A stretch of DNA of 64,000 nt. Origin: Streptomyces europaeiscabiei (lineage in GTDB: Bacteria > Actinomycetota > Actinomycetes > Streptomycetales > Streptomycetaceae). This document shows, in pieces, positions 45,577 to 54,950 of this stretch (position 1 is its first letter; each line of letters begins with the position of its first letter). The stretch is taken from NCBI RefSeq assembly GCF_036346855.1, contig NZ_CP107841.1, forward strand, positions 8,374,001-8,438,000, read 5' to 3'. The translations under genes and the position numbers were made by a program. Below the pieces are notes generated by a model. It worked only from the letters and a program-made list of their open reading frames with translations. It had not been told where the DNA came from and did not search any database.

Positions 45577-46844
45577 CAGTTGGTCCTCCAGACCGCGACC
45601 CGCCAGCGCGACAGCCAGCCCCACAGCACACCCGTCAGGAATCCGACGAGTACCAGCACACCGAGCAGCCACCAGCCGCGGCCGAGGCCGAACGAGGCCA
45701 CGTCGCTCGCCCGGTCGGGCCCTTCCACGACGTCGACGGTGATTTCGAGCGGCAGACCGGGCGTGCTCTTCACACCGCTCGCCGGCGAGTAGGAGTGGGT
45801 CACCTGGAGACACACGGACTCGGCGGTGGACTCGTCCTCCTTGTCCTCGGCCTCCGCCTTCGGATAGCGCAGACCGGTCGAGATGACGTCGGTACGGCCG
45901 TTGCCGGCCGCCTCGCCGCGTACGATCTCGCGGTTCTTGGCGGTCACCGCGCGCAGCAGCACGCCGTAGTCCGGGTTGACGTCACGGTCGGCCGCGACGC
46001 TCACCGAGGCGCGCAGTTCCTGGCCCGGCTCGACGTCCACGCGGTACCAGCGCTGCCGGCCGAACTCCTCGCGGTCGGTGTACAGACCCGACGTGAGGGT
46101 GGGCGCCTGCGCGCACGCCTCGGCGCCCTCGACGGCCTTCGGCACGACCACCGGGTCGGCGGCACGGTCGACCAACTGATTGACACGGTCGGTGAGTTCG
46201 TCGCGGTGTTCGATCGACGTGTACGTGCCCCCGGTCGCCTCGGCGATGCAGCTCAGCTGCAGGCGCATCTTGGCGTTCGGGACCAGGCCGAGTGTGTCGA
46301 TGGTCAGGCCGATGCCCTTCGCCGCGATCTCGCGGGCCACCTCGCACGGGTCGAGCGGGGCGCAGGTGTCCTCGCCGTCGCTGATCAGCACGATGCGCTT
46401 GGTGCCCTCGCCGCCCTCCAGGTCGTCGGCCGCCTTCAGCAGCGCGGGGCCGATCGGGGTCCAGCCGGTCGGGGTGAGCGTCGCCACCGCCGTCTTCGCC
46501 TCGGTGCGGTCCAGCGGCCCCACCGGGTAGAGCTGCGCGGTGTCCTTGCAGCCCGTCTTCCGGTCGTCGCCGGGGTAGTCGGCGCCCAGGGTGCGGATGC
46601 CGAGCTGGACCTCCTCGGGCGTGGCGTCCAGTACCTCGTTGAACGCCTGCTTCGCGGCGGCCATGCGGGACTGGCCGTCGATGTCCTTGGCCCGCATCGA
46701 GCCGCTGACGTCCAGCAGGAGGTTGACCTTGGGCGCGGTGGCCGTGGTCTCGTCGGCGACGGCCGTGGAGGGGACCGCGATCCCGGCCGTCAGGACGGCG
46801 AGCAGGACGAACACCCCTGCTGTCAGCCGTTGTCTTGTGATCAT
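45576..46844 (-). CDS. membrane-anchored VWA-domain protein
   Basis: 422 aa. Signal peptide 1-30, VWA domain from about 38 to 225 with MIDAS residues DVSGSM (Asp45, Ser47, Ser49) and ISDGEDTC. A beta-rich region follows, then a C-terminal membrane helix (WWLLGVLVLVGFLTGVLWG) and a basic end. Likely a surface adhesion or protein-binding module. Translationally coupled to the exported partner downstream. Confidence 0.88.
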   Translation of the reverse strand: MITRQRLTAGVFVLLAVLTAGIAVPSTAVADETTATAPKVNLLLDVSGSMRAKDIDGQSRMAAAKQAFNEVLDATPEEVQLGIRTLGADYPGDDRKTGCKDTAQLYPVGPLDRTEAKTAVATLTPTGWTPIGPALLKAADDLEGGEGTKRIVLISDGEDTCAPLDPCEVAREIAAKGIGLTIDTLGLVPNAKMRLQLSCIAEATGGTYTSIEHRDELTDRVNQLVDRAADPVVVPKAVEGAEACAQAPTLTSGLYTDREEFGRQRWYRVDVEPGQELRASVSVAADRDVNPDYGVLLRAVTAKNREIVRGEAAGNGRTDVISTGLRYPKAEAEDKEDESTAESVCLQVTHSYSPASGVKSTPGLPLEITVDVVEGPDRASDVASFGLGRGWWLLGVLVLVGFLTGVLWGWLSRWRVAVWRTN

Positions 46845-46967
46845 CGGCGGATCCTATTGATCCAAGGGGTCACGCTTCAAAACGAGACCACCTGTTCATC
46901 GGGCGGACAACGAGTCAGGGCCCCCGGACTCCGCCGCTCGCCGCCGATCCCCCTCGCACCCCGCCGC
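46845..46967. other. short intergenic region
   Basis: Leader of the VWA gene on its left. No terminator or palindrome seen. Confidence 0.5.
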
Positions 46968-48476
46968 TCACCGCAGCGGACTGGGTACCTCCGCCCAGAT
47001 GTCGCCGGGCCGCTCCGGCGAAAGACGCATCAGCGTCAACGCCTTCGTCGGTACGGGCCCCTCCAGCAGCGTGCGGAGATCGGGGGTGTGCGGCAGCTCC
47101 CGTACGGCGGTGGAGAGCGCCTCGCGCAGGACGGGTGTCGAACCGGCCGTGGCGCCGAGCGTGCCCGTGAGCAGGGCGCCGAACAGCTTGCGACGCAGGG
47201 TGGTCTCGTCGTCGGTGATGATGCGGCCGGTCATGGCCGGGGCGGAAATGCCGTGCCGGGCGAGCCGGGCGGGGCTGACCCGGATGTCCGCGAGGTCGCG
47301 GTAGACGAGGCGGCGGGGGGCACCCGACGGGGACAGAACCACCAGAAGGTTCTGACCGTGCGCCTCCAGGGCCACGCCCAGGTCGAGCAGGCGGAGGGAG
47401 ACCGTGAGCGCGAGCCGGGTGAAGTCCGCCAGCCAGGACGGCGACCGGGGCAGCTCGGTCGTCGCGAGCGCGGCCACCGGCAGGACCCGCTCACCGGTCG
47501 CCGTGTCCGCGTACGTCTCCGGCGACTCACGCAGCACCGCCGCCAGATCGGGCGAACCGGCGGTGACAGCGCCCAGCGTCCGCGTCACGTGCAGCAACCC
47601 GTCGGTGCGGCCGGCGACCTCCGCCATGAAGTCCGACACGATCGCCGACGTCTCGATCGAGTAGACCGAGATGTCCCGCACGGACGAGGTCAGCCGGGCG
47701 CTCAGCGCGGTCTTGACGTGCGGCCCGCCGTCCGCGAGGGCGAGGGTGCGCAGGGACATCAGCGGATGGGCCTCTATCACCTCCCCCAAGGGGCACTTGA
47801 GCACATGGGCCGCCTGCCACGGATGCACCGGAACCAGCACCCGCCCGCCGTCCCGCAACTCCGCCGGCCACTCCCCGACGACCATCGCTTCCTCCACCGG
47901 CGCCAGCCCCAGTCGTACGACCTGCCGGTGCTCCGGCCCGTAGGCGAGCTGGTCGCATGCCGAGAAGCCGGGCCGGGAACGGCAGTTGGGGTGGAAGGGA
48001 TGTCCGTCGACGATCAGCTGCTCCCACCCCCAGCTGGTCACCGGTGACTCCGCGGCCGCCGGCTGACCGGCGCGGGACAGTGCCAACGAGGCGACGCTGT
48101 GGTCGAGTTCGACGGCGAAGGCGGCGCTGTGCGGAACGGCCAGGGCGGTCATGAGCCGCGCCGGACGATCGTAGGACCGCTCGTCGAACCAGACCTCCTC
48201 GACGTGCGCGGTGGTGCCGTACGGGTCCGAGGCCGGGCCGTGCAGCCGACGGCCGTCGGCGAGATGGAGCGTGACCCCGTCGCCCCCGGCCGCGTCCCGG
48301 CGCACCACCCAGGGCAGCGGCTCATGGACCAGGCCCCGCCACAGCCGGGACAGTACGGCCGCTCGGGCGCCGGGCAGTGCTGCCGTGTACGGCAGCGTCA
48401 GATCGGGGCGTACGGCGCCCAGCTCGGCGCCGAGCGCCGCCTCGGCGTCGGCGTCGGACAACGGGTGACGGTCCAC
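46968..48476 (-). CDS. IucA/IucC-family NIS siderophore synthetase
   Basis: 502 aa, GTG start with GAGGAG upstream. ATP-dependent synthetase fold: VDGHPFHPNCRSRPGF (the HPxHP nucleotide-binding block), VPVHPWQ, VKTALSARLTSSVRDI, LEAHGQNLLV and RDLADIRVS. Such enzymes join carboxylates to amines or hydroxamates in siderophore assembly. Divergent from a second member, so together they may make a small carboxylate siderophore. No export or uptake genes adjoin. Confidence 0.9.
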   Translation of the reverse strand: MDRHPLSDADAEAALGAELGAVRPDLTLPYTAALPGARAAVLSRLWRGLVHEPLPWVVRRDAAGGDGVTLHLADGRRLHGPASDPYGTTAHVEEVWFDERSYDRPARLMTALAVPHSAAFAVELDHSVASLALSRAGQPAAAESPVTSWGWEQLIVDGHPFHPNCRSRPGFSACDQLAYGPEHRQVVRLGLAPVEEAMVVGEWPAELRDGGRVLVPVHPWQAAHVLKCPLGEVIEAHPLMSLRTLALADGGPHVKTALSARLTSSVRDISVYSIETSAIVSDFMAEVAGRTDGLLHVTRTLGAVTAGSPDLAAVLRESPETYADTATGERVLPVAALATTELPRSPSWLADFTRLALTVSLRLLDLGVALEAHGQNLLVVLSPSGAPRRLVYRDLADIRVSPARLARHGISAPAMTGRIITDDETTLRRKLFGALLTGTLGATAGSTPVLREALSTAVRELPHTPDLRTLLEGPVPTKALTLMRLSPERPGDIWAEVPSPLR

Positions 48477-48797
48477 GGACGGGCTCCTCGGGTGCGGGAC
48501 GGGTGCGGGTGCGGGTGCGAGTACGGCTGTCGGGGCTGGGGCTGGGGCTGGGGCTGGGCAGGGGCGGTAGCCCTATCGGCATCGACATCGGCGTACGACC
48601 ACTGCCCGCCCGTCTCCGACACGACGCATGCGGCAGCGCGACGAATCGCCGTGTGGCCGCTTCGCGACGGCGGCGACCCGTCCCTCCCCACCGAACGGGA
48701 CCGGTCACGGCCGATTCCCGCCTTAACGGCGCACGACCGCTTCACGGAGAAGCCCGGCGGGCAGACATACTGATCACGAGTGCACCGTAAGGAACGA
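48477..48797. other. divergent promoter region between NIS synthetases
   Basis: 321 bp. It contains a run of about four GGGGCT units (48534-48557). I see no iron-box palindrome of the DmdR/IdeR type (TTAGGTTAGG-like). The right side has a good SD (AAGGA) for the plus-strand gene. Confidence 0.5.
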
Positions 48798-50438
48798 ATG
48801 GACCCCGTGGACGCCAACCCGCCCCGCGACGACGCCAACGCGTCCCGCGATGTCGATTCGTCGCGCGACAGCATCGGCACCGCTGCCGACGCCCACGCCG
48901 CCGCACCGTTGCTCAACTGTCTTCTGCGGGAAGCGGGAGCACCGGTCGAGTCGTCGGGCGCGACCGTGGTGCACCGGCTGAGGGCCGACGGCCGCCTCCT
49001 GCGCGTACGCGGCACCCGGCGTCCCACCCGCCCCGAAGTGCGCACGGCGGGCACCTGGCACCCGCTCACCCACACCGAACTCGTCAAGCTCGTCGCCGAG
49101 GAACTCCGCGCCCTCACCGGCCTGTCCAACTCCGAACTGCCCGCCGAGATGCTCGACAGCCGCGAGGCCGTGGAGGCCATCCTGACCGCGCGCGCCCACA
49201 CGCCGGCGCCCGAGGACCCGTACCGGCGCTCCGAGCAGTCCCTGATCACCGGCCACCCGTTCCACCCCGCCCCCAAGGCCCGCGGTGGCGGCCCGGTCGC
49301 CGGATGGCTGCCGTACGCGCCCGAGGCGTACGCCCACTTCCCGCTGACCCTCCTCGGGGTCCGCGAGGACACGGTGGTCGAGGAGGGCGACACCACCGCC
49401 CTCGACGCGCTCGGCACGGCCCCGCCCGGCTACCGGCTCCTTCCCACCCACCCCTGGCAACTCGACCTGGTCGGCCGGGGGTTGGCCGAAGCCTTCGCCG
49501 ACGGCCGCCTCGTACGCCTGGGTCCGGCGGACGGCGAGGTGTGGCCGACGGCGGCGATCCGCACGGTGTACGTACCCGGGGCCGCGTCCGGGGCCGTATC
49601 CGGCGCTACATCCAGGACCGCGCCCGAAGACGCCATGGCCGCCGCCTCCGACCTCTTCCTCAAGTTCAGCCTGGACGTGCGGATCACCAACGACATCCGC
49701 CGACTGTGGCGCCACGACCTGCTCAAGCTGCGCCGGACGGACCGGGCGGTCACGGAGGCCTTCGCCGGGGCGCCTGGAGCCTGGCTGAGCGACCGCGGCT
49801 ATCGCACCGCCGCCTTCGCCTTCGAGGAGCTGGCGGTACTGGTCCGGGACGGCCTGCGCGGCCATGTGCCCCCCGGCACGACCCCCTTCCTCGCCGCCGC
49901 CCTCACCGAGGGCACCGGGGCGTTCCCGGGCAACCCGCTGGCCCACGCCGCCGACCCCGAGGCCTGGTGGGAGGCGTATCTACGCGCGGTCGTACCCCCG
50001 GCTCTCGCCGCCTTCCACGGCCACGGTGTCGTCCTGGAGGCCCATCTGCAGAACACCCTCATCGCCTGCGACCCCTCGGGCGTCCCCGTGCGGGCCGTCT
50101 ACCGGGACGCCGAGGGCGTGAAGCTCCTTCCGGACGTGACACGCGAGGCAGGTTGGGAACGGCTGGTCTACTGCCTCTTCGTCAACAACCTCCTGGAGGT
50201 CGCGGCGGCCCTTGCCGAACACCATCCGGAGGTGGACCCCTGGCCCGCCGTACGCGGGCAGTTGGTGCGCCACGGCGAGGTACCGGAGATCGCCGACCTC
50301 CTCGACTCGCCCACGCTGCCGGGCAAGACGAATCTGCTGCTGAGGTGGACGGGCGCGGACGGCGCGGACGCACGGTACCTTCCGCTGCCCAACCCGATCA
50401 GGCGGACGTCCGGCCGAAGCGGTCGATCGCCTGCCTGA
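48798..50438 (+). CDS. second IucA/IucC-family NIS siderophore synthetase
   Basis: 546 aa from the ATG at 48798 (AAGGA 4 nt upstream). Same family as its divergent neighbour: SLITGHPFHPAPKARGG, LPTHPWQLD, LKFSLDVRITNDIRRL, VLEAHLQNTLI and YRDAEGVKLL. The nucleotide-site lysine of HPxxKxR is present here, whereas the neighbour has CRSR. Its N-terminal 25 residues are Asp/Arg/Ser rich and likely disordered. The gene ends directly before a HipA-like remnant. Confidence 0.9.
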   Translation: MDPVDANPPRDDANASRDVDSSRDSIGTAADAHAAAPLLNCLLREAGAPVESSGATVVHRLRADGRLLRVRGTRRPTRPEVRTAGTWHPLTHTELVKLVAEELRALTGLSNSELPAEMLDSREAVEAILTARAHTPAPEDPYRRSEQSLITGHPFHPAPKARGGGPVAGWLPYAPEAYAHFPLTLLGVREDTVVEEGDTTALDALGTAPPGYRLLPTHPWQLDLVGRGLAEAFADGRLVRLGPADGEVWPTAAIRTVYVPGAASGAVSGATSRTAPEDAMAAASDLFLKFSLDVRITNDIRRLWRHDLLKLRRTDRAVTEAFAGAPGAWLSDRGYRTAAFAFEELAVLVRDGLRGHVPPGTTPFLAAALTEGTGAFPGNPLAHAADPEAWWEAYLRAVVPPALAAFHGHGVVLEAHLQNTLIACDPSGVPVRAVYRDAEGVKLLPDVTREAGWERLVYCLFVNNLLEVAAALAEHHPEVDPWPAVRGQLVRHGEVPEIADLLDSPTLPGKTNLLLRWTGADGADARYLPLPNPIRRTSGRSGRSPA

Positions 50439-50494
50439 CTTGCCGCGGTCGGTGGTCGGTGGTCGGCGGTCGGCGGTCGGCCACCGGTGTCCAG

Positions 50495-50625
50495 CGCGAA
50501 GCGACCGCGGTTCGACACGCGCCCCCGCTCCGGGCAGACGGCTTCGTCCCCCCCGGTCGTCGAAGCCGACTACCGGGGGACCTACGTCGTGAAAGCGTCC
50601 ACGGGGTGGCACGGACCTGCGGCGA
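50495..50625 (+). pseudogene. frameshifted HipA-like fragment
   Basis: The first part reads REATAVRHAPPLRADGFVPP. After a frame change at a run of seven Cs (about 50548-50554) it reads VVEADYRGTYVVKASTGW. Together they align with residues 4-32 of the intact HipA-like protein at 53719 (REVNATRYIEPLRAGG..., GIVEADDLGTYVVKF). The remainder of the gene is absent. Confidence 0.8.
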
Positions 50626-50717
50626 TGCCGTTGCACACGTGGCCGGCCGCCCGCGCGGATGAGTCCTTCGGTGTCTCTCCGTGCGATCGGCAGCCGCAGT
50701 CGGCCGCCGCGTACCTC

Positions 50718-51446
50718 CTACGGCGTGTCCGGTGCCTTGCCGGCCAGGTAGACGGTGTTGGTCGAGGTGCCGCCCTGCAGGGGGTTGTCGAACTCGACGA
50801 CATGGGCCGCTGCTCGTGCGAAGACCTCGGTGAGCACGGAGGTGAACAGGTCGTCGGGCGGGTCGTTGGACCACAGGGCGAACACCCCGTCGGGGTGGAG
50901 GTGCGCGGCGAGAGCGTGGAGCCCGGCGGGCTGGTAGAGCGCCGCGTGGCGCGGGTGGAGCACATGGCGCGGTGAATGGTCGACGTCCAGCAGGATGGCG
51001 TGGAAGCGACGGCCCGGCTCCTCGGGGTCCAGACCGCCGGGGTCGGCGGCCAGCGCGAAGAAGTCGCCGTGGACCAGACGGCAGCGGTCGTCCGACGTGA
51101 GCCGGGCTCCGAGCGGCACCAGGTGCCGTCGGTGCCAGTCGATGACCTCGGCGAGCGCGTCGATCACGGTCAGCGAGCGCACCCGGGGGTCGTCCAGGGC
51201 GGCCTGGGCGGTGTAGCCGAGTCCCAGTCCGCCGACGGCCACGTCCAGTCCGGTGTCCGGCAGCTCCGCCAGGGCGAGCTCGGTGAGCGCGATCTCGCCG
51301 CTGGTGAAGAGGCTGGACATCAGGAACTCGTCGCCGAGTTTCACCTCGTAGACGTCGCTTCCCGAGACCGGGTCGCGGCGTCGGCGCAGACTGATCTCAC
51401 CCATCGGGGTCGGTTGCCAGTCGATCTCCTCCAAGCGCGGGCCCAT
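50718..51446 (-). CDS. spermidine-synthase-like SAM-binding protein
   Basis: 242 aa from the ATG at 51446 with AAAGGTGA upstream. Class I methyltransferase fold: VAVGGLGLGYTAQAAL at the SAM site, LTVIDALAEVIDWH with the acidic residue after strand 2, and HAILLDVDHSP. This resembles polyamine aminopropyltransferase-like proteins that lack the full catalytic set. Function uncertain: methyl or aminopropyl transfer, or neither. It lies downstream of the RNase J-like gene on the same strand. Confidence 0.8.
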   Translation of the reverse strand: MGPRLEEIDWQPTPMGEISLRRRRDPVSGSDVYEVKLGDEFLMSSLFTSGEIALTELALAELPDTGLDVAVGGLGLGYTAQAALDDPRVRSLTVIDALAEVIDWHRRHLVPLGARLTSDDRCRLVHGDFFALAADPGGLDPEEPGRRFHAILLDVDHSPRHVLHPRHAALYQPAGLHALAAHLHPDGVFALWSNDPPDDLFTSVLTEVFARAAAHVVEFDNPLQGGTSTNTVYLAGKAPDTP

Positions 51447-51550
51447 CCGTTCACCTTTCTGACGTTCGTGGATGCACGGGGCTGGGCCCGGCGTGGCTCG
51501 ACGCATGTTCCGCCGCCGTGCGGGGGCGCGGATTCGGGGTGGTGGCCCGG

Positions 51551-53236
51551 TCAGGCGTCGATGATGACGGGGATGATCAGCGGCCTGCGGCGGTGGGTGC
51601 GGAAGGCCCAGTTGGCCACGGCGCGGGCGATGAGCTGTTCGAGCTGGTGGGCGTCGCCGACGCCTTCCTGGGCGGCGGTGGCCAGCGTCTTCTCGATGAC
51701 GGGGATGACCGGCTCGAAGGTGGTGTCGTCGTGGACGAAGCCGCGAGCCAGGAAGTCGGGGGCCTCGGCCAGCCCGCCGGTGTCGGCGTCGACGATGGCC
51801 ACGACCGTGATGACGCCCTCCTGGGCGAGGGTGACCCGGTCCTTGAGGGACGCCTCGGTGGCGCCGCCGACTTCCATGCCGTCCACGTAGACATTGCCCG
51901 CGGGCACCTTGCCGGTGATGGAGGCGCGGCCGTCGACGAGGTCGACGACGACCCCGTCCTCGGCGATGACGACCCGGTCGGGGTCGACGCCGGTGCGGAT
52001 GGCGAGGTCGGCGTTGGCCCGCAGGTGGCGGAACTCGCCGTGCACGGGCATGACGTTGCGGGGGCGGACGATGTTGTAGCAGTAGACGAGTTCGCCGGCG
52101 CTGGCGTGGCCGGAGACGTGCACCTTCGCGTTGCCCTTGTGGACGACGTTGGCGCCCCACCGGGTCAGGCCGTTGATCACCCGGTAGATGGCGTTCTCGT
52201 TGCCGGGGATGAGGGAGCTGGCGAGCAGGACGGTGTCGCCCTTGCCGATGCGGATCTGGTGGTCGCGGTTGGCCATCCGGGACAGGGCGGCCATCGGTTC
52301 GCCCTGGGATCCGGTGCACACCAGGGTGATCTTGTTGTCAGGGAGCTTCTCCAGCTCCTTGGTGTTCACGATCAGGTTGGACGGGACCTTGAGGTAGCCC
52401 AGATCGCGGGCGATGCCCATGTTGCGGACCATGGAGCGGCCCACGAAGGCCACCTTGCGGCCGTGCTGATGGGCGGCGTCCAGTACCTGCTGGATGCGGT
52501 GCACATGGCTGGCGAAGCTGGAGACGATGACCCGCCGCGGCGCGGTGCGCATCACTTGTTCGATCGCGGGGTTCAGTTCGCGTTCGGAGGTGGTGAAGCC
52601 GGGGACCTCGGCATTGGTGGAGTCGGTGAGGAACAGGTCCACACCCTCCTCGCCGAGGCGGGCGAAGGCACGAAGGTCGGTGATGCGGTCGTCAAGGGGG
52701 AACTGGTCCATCTTGAAGTCACCGGTGTGCAGCACCATCCCGGCTCCGGTGCGCAGGGCCACCGCGAGGCTGTCAGGGATGGAGTGGTTGACGGCTACGA
52801 ACTCGCAGTCGAAGGGGCCGAAGCCGCGCCGGTCGCCCTCGCGCACGCGCACCGTGCGGGGCCTGATCCCGTGCTCCTTGAGCTTGGCCTCGATGAAGGC
52901 GAGGGTGAGCTTCGAGCCGACGAGGGGGATGTCCGCCCGCTCCCGCAGCAGGTAGGGCACGCCGCCGATGTGGTCCTCGTGGCCGTGGGTGAGGACGACG
53001 GCCACGATGTCGTCGAGGCGGTCCCGGATGGAGGTGAAGTCGGGCAGGATCACGTCCACGCCCGGCTGGTTCTCCTCGGGGAACAGCACACCGCAGTCCA
53101 CGATCAGCAGCTTGCCTGCGTACTCGAACACGGTCATGTTGCGGCCGATTTCGCCCAGGCCACCCAGGGCGGTGACCCTCAGTCCTCCGTCAGGGAGCGG
53201 CGGGGCGGCTTTTAGTTCTGGGTGCGGATGGCTCAT
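51551..53236 (-). CDS. RNase J-type metallo-beta-lactamase ribonuclease, divergent copy
   Basis: 561 aa, ATG with GTGGGG upstream. Beta-lactamase/beta-CASP RNase J: GGLGEIGRNM, THGHEDHIGG with metal ligands His84, His86, Asp88 and His89, LHTGDFKMDQ, GSQGEPMAALSRMANRDHQI, and HVSGHASAGEL. It has exo/endo activity on RNA. Compared with the housekeeping Streptomyces RNase J that I remember, several conserved stretches differ. I think it is a second, probably acquired copy, not the orthologue. The context of integrase and HipA remnants supports that. Confidence 0.9.
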   Translation of the reverse strand: MSHPHPELKAAPPLPDGGLRVTALGGLGEIGRNMTVFEYAGKLLIVDCGVLFPEENQPGVDVILPDFTSIRDRLDDIVAVVLTHGHEDHIGGVPYLLRERADIPLVGSKLTLAFIEAKLKEHGIRPRTVRVREGDRRGFGPFDCEFVAVNHSIPDSLAVALRTGAGMVLHTGDFKMDQFPLDDRITDLRAFARLGEEGVDLFLTDSTNAEVPGFTTSERELNPAIEQVMRTAPRRVIVSSFASHVHRIQQVLDAAHQHGRKVAFVGRSMVRNMGIARDLGYLKVPSNLIVNTKELEKLPDNKITLVCTGSQGEPMAALSRMANRDHQIRIGKGDTVLLASSLIPGNENAIYRVINGLTRWGANVVHKGNAKVHVSGHASAGELVYCYNIVRPRNVMPVHGEFRHLRANADLAIRTGVDPDRVVIAEDGVVVDLVDGRASITGKVPAGNVYVDGMEVGGATEASLKDRVTLAQEGVITVVAIVDADTGGLAEAPDFLARGFVHDDTTFEPVIPVIEKTLATAAQEGVGDAHQLEQLIARAVANWAFRTHRRRPLIIPVIIDA

Positions 53237-53339
53237 AGCCCCACGTTATCGAAGAGTGCGCCGTGCTGATCCACTGCCTGCACGGTGGACGCGAGGCGCG
53301 GTGCGCTGTCGGGCACCTCGGCGATGCCCCGGGGGAGAG

Positions 53340-53684
53340 ACAGGTAACGGGGCGTGGGTGGCTCGGGCACTCCGCATCCTAGGGCACTCCGCATCAGCGA
53401 TCACCCTCGGTTACTATGCTCACTTCATACCGGAAGTCGGAAGCCGGAAGTCGGAAGCCGGAAGTCGGAAGCCGGAAGCCGGAAGCCGGAAGCCGGAAGC
53501 CGGAACCCGGTGGCCGGAACCCGGAACCCGGTGGCCGGAGGCGGGGGCCGGAAGCAGGGGGCGGACGGCCATCGACGGACTGCTGGGGAGGCAGGGGATC
53601 CGCATGTCGGTCCAGACTTCCCAGGTTTTCCCCAGGGCTGACGACGGGCAGTTCCCCTGTTCGACGCCTCGAAGGCGATCATGA
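53340..53684 (+). pseudogene. tyrosine integrase C-terminal remnant with repeat expansion
   Basis: The frame reads RILGHSASAITLGYYAHFIP, the last catalytic block of tyrosine recombinases (LGH and the Tyr in YYAH). It then runs through repeated (E-A/V-G-S-R-K-P)n units and resumes GSRGRTAIDGLLG, the normal post-catalytic tail, ending QVFPRADD. The upstream half of the integrase is missing. A 14-bp duplication (GGGCACTCCGCATC twice, 53366-53379 and 53383-53396) precedes the catalytic block. Not functional as a recombinase. Confidence 0.85.
53434..53550 (+). repeat. in-frame 18-bp tandem repeat inside integrase remnant
   Basis: About five units of roughly GAAGCCGGAAGCCGGAAG (18 bp, six codons) with graded divergence to the right (units reading EAGTRWP). 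All changes keep the frame, so the expansion grew from the normal PEAGSKG stretch at this point in the integrase. Confidence 0.85.
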
Positions 53685-53718
53685 ATTGCAAGGTCAATGA
53701 ATCGGGTGGCCTGAGAAA

Positions 53719-54633
53719 ATGCTGAGGGAAGTCAACGCAACCCGCTACATCGAACCCCTCCGGGCGGGCGGCTCCGTCCCCGGGATCGTCGAAGCGGACG
53801 ACCTGGGCACCTACGTCGTGAAGTTCACCGGCTCGGCGCAGGGGCGCAAGGCGCTGGTCGCCGAGGTGATCGTCGGTGAGCTGGCGCGGGCGCTCGGCCT
53901 GCGCTTCCCCGAACTGGTCCTCGCGCACTTCGACCCGGCGATCGCCGAGAGCGAGCCCCACCAGGAGGTGCGGGAACTGCACGGCGCGAGCGCCGGTCTC
54001 AACCTCGGCATGGACTATCTGCCGGGCGCGAGGGACTTCACCCCTGAGGTAGCGAAGGCGTTCCGGGTGGACCCCCTCGAAGCCGGCCGGATCATCTGGC
54101 TCGACGCCCTCACGGTCAACGTCGACCGCACCGTGCACAGCTCGAACCTGATGATCTGGCCCACGCTCGGCATCGCGCCCGCGCGCCTCTGGCTGATCGA
54201 CCACGGCGCGGCCCTCGTCTTCCACCACCGCTGGGACGCCTCCGACCCCACCAAGGCGTACGATTTCCGCCACCACGCCCTGGGCCACTACGCCCCCGAC
54301 GTGCGCGCGGCGGATGCCGAACTCGCGCCGAAGGTGACGGAGGAACTGCTGCGGCGGATCGTCGCCGAGGTCCCGGACGCCTGGCTGCCCACCGAGGACG
54401 GCTTCGCGTCGCCCGCCGAGGTCCGGGACGCCTACGTCCGCTACCTCCGCGCGCGTGTGGAGGCCTCCGCCGCCTGGCTCCCCACCGACTTCCCCACCCG
54501 GGAGGAACTCGCCGCCGAGGAGGCCCTCCGTGCGGCGAAGACACAGCGAGGCCGTCCGAACTGGCTCAAACGGGTCCCCGACCTGCACGGCCAACCGGCG
54601 GCGGAACAGGATTGGTCGGTGCACCTCGGATGA
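53719..54633 (+). CDS. HipA-like kinase-fold protein
   Basis: 304 aa. VVKF of the N-lobe, WLDALTVNVDR with the catalytic Asp, and LIDHGAALVF as the DFG-equivalent identify the HipA kinase fold. There is no HipB partner upstream. It overlaps a SelT/W-type gene by 4 bp (ATGA). Streptomyces carries many orphan HipA-like proteins of unknown role. The frameshifted copy 3.2 kb to the left suggests recombination between duplicates. Confidence 0.85.
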   Translation: MLREVNATRYIEPLRAGGSVPGIVEADDLGTYVVKFTGSAQGRKALVAEVIVGELARALGLRFPELVLAHFDPAIAESEPHQEVRELHGASAGLNLGMDYLPGARDFTPEVAKAFRVDPLEAGRIIWLDALTVNVDRTVHSSNLMIWPTLGIAPARLWLIDHGAALVFHHRWDASDPTKAYDFRHHALGHYAPDVRAADAELAPKVTEELLRRIVAEVPDAWLPTEDGFASPAEVRDAYVRYLRARVEASAAWLPTDFPTREELAAEEALRAAKTQRGRPNWLKRVPDLHGQPAAEQDWSVHLG

Positions 54634-54941
54634 GTCCCGTCGTACAGATCGAGTACTGCACCCAGTGCCGCTGGCTGCCGCGTGCGGCCTGGCTGGCGCA
54701 GGAACTGCTCACCACCTTCGAGACGGAGCTGACCGAGCTGTCGCTGAAGCCCGGCACCGGTGGCGTCTTCGTCGTCCGGGTCGACGACGAGGTGGTGTGG
54801 GACCGCCGCGACCAGGGCTTCCCCGAGCCGACGGCCGTCAAGCAGGCCGTACGCGACCGAGTGGCCCCGGGAAAATCCCTGGGCCACTCGGACAGGGCCG
54901 CGCCGGACAAGGACGCGCCGGAAAAGGACGCGCCGGTATAG
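54630..54941 (+). CDS. SelT/SelW/SelH-family redox protein
   Basis: 103 aa from the ATG at 54630. Rdx family with CxxC at 10-13 (EYCTQCRW), then LTTFETELTELSLKPGTGG, FVVRVDDEVVWDRR, and FPEPTAVKQAVRD. Thioredoxin-like fold. The last 25 residues are a charged tail (KDAPEKDAP). Coupled to the HipA-like gene. Role unknown beyond thiol redox. Confidence 0.9.
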   Translation: MSPVVQIEYCTQCRWLPRAAWLAQELLTTFETELTELSLKPGTGGVFVVRVDDEVVWDRRDQGFPEPTAVKQAVRDRVAPGKSLGHSDRAAPDKDAPEKDAPV

Positions 54942-54950
54942 GGCAGTGGG

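Noticed and set aside
48477..48797. Iron-box operator for the siderophore genes
   Set aside because: No TTAGGTTAGG-type palindrome is seen in the gap.
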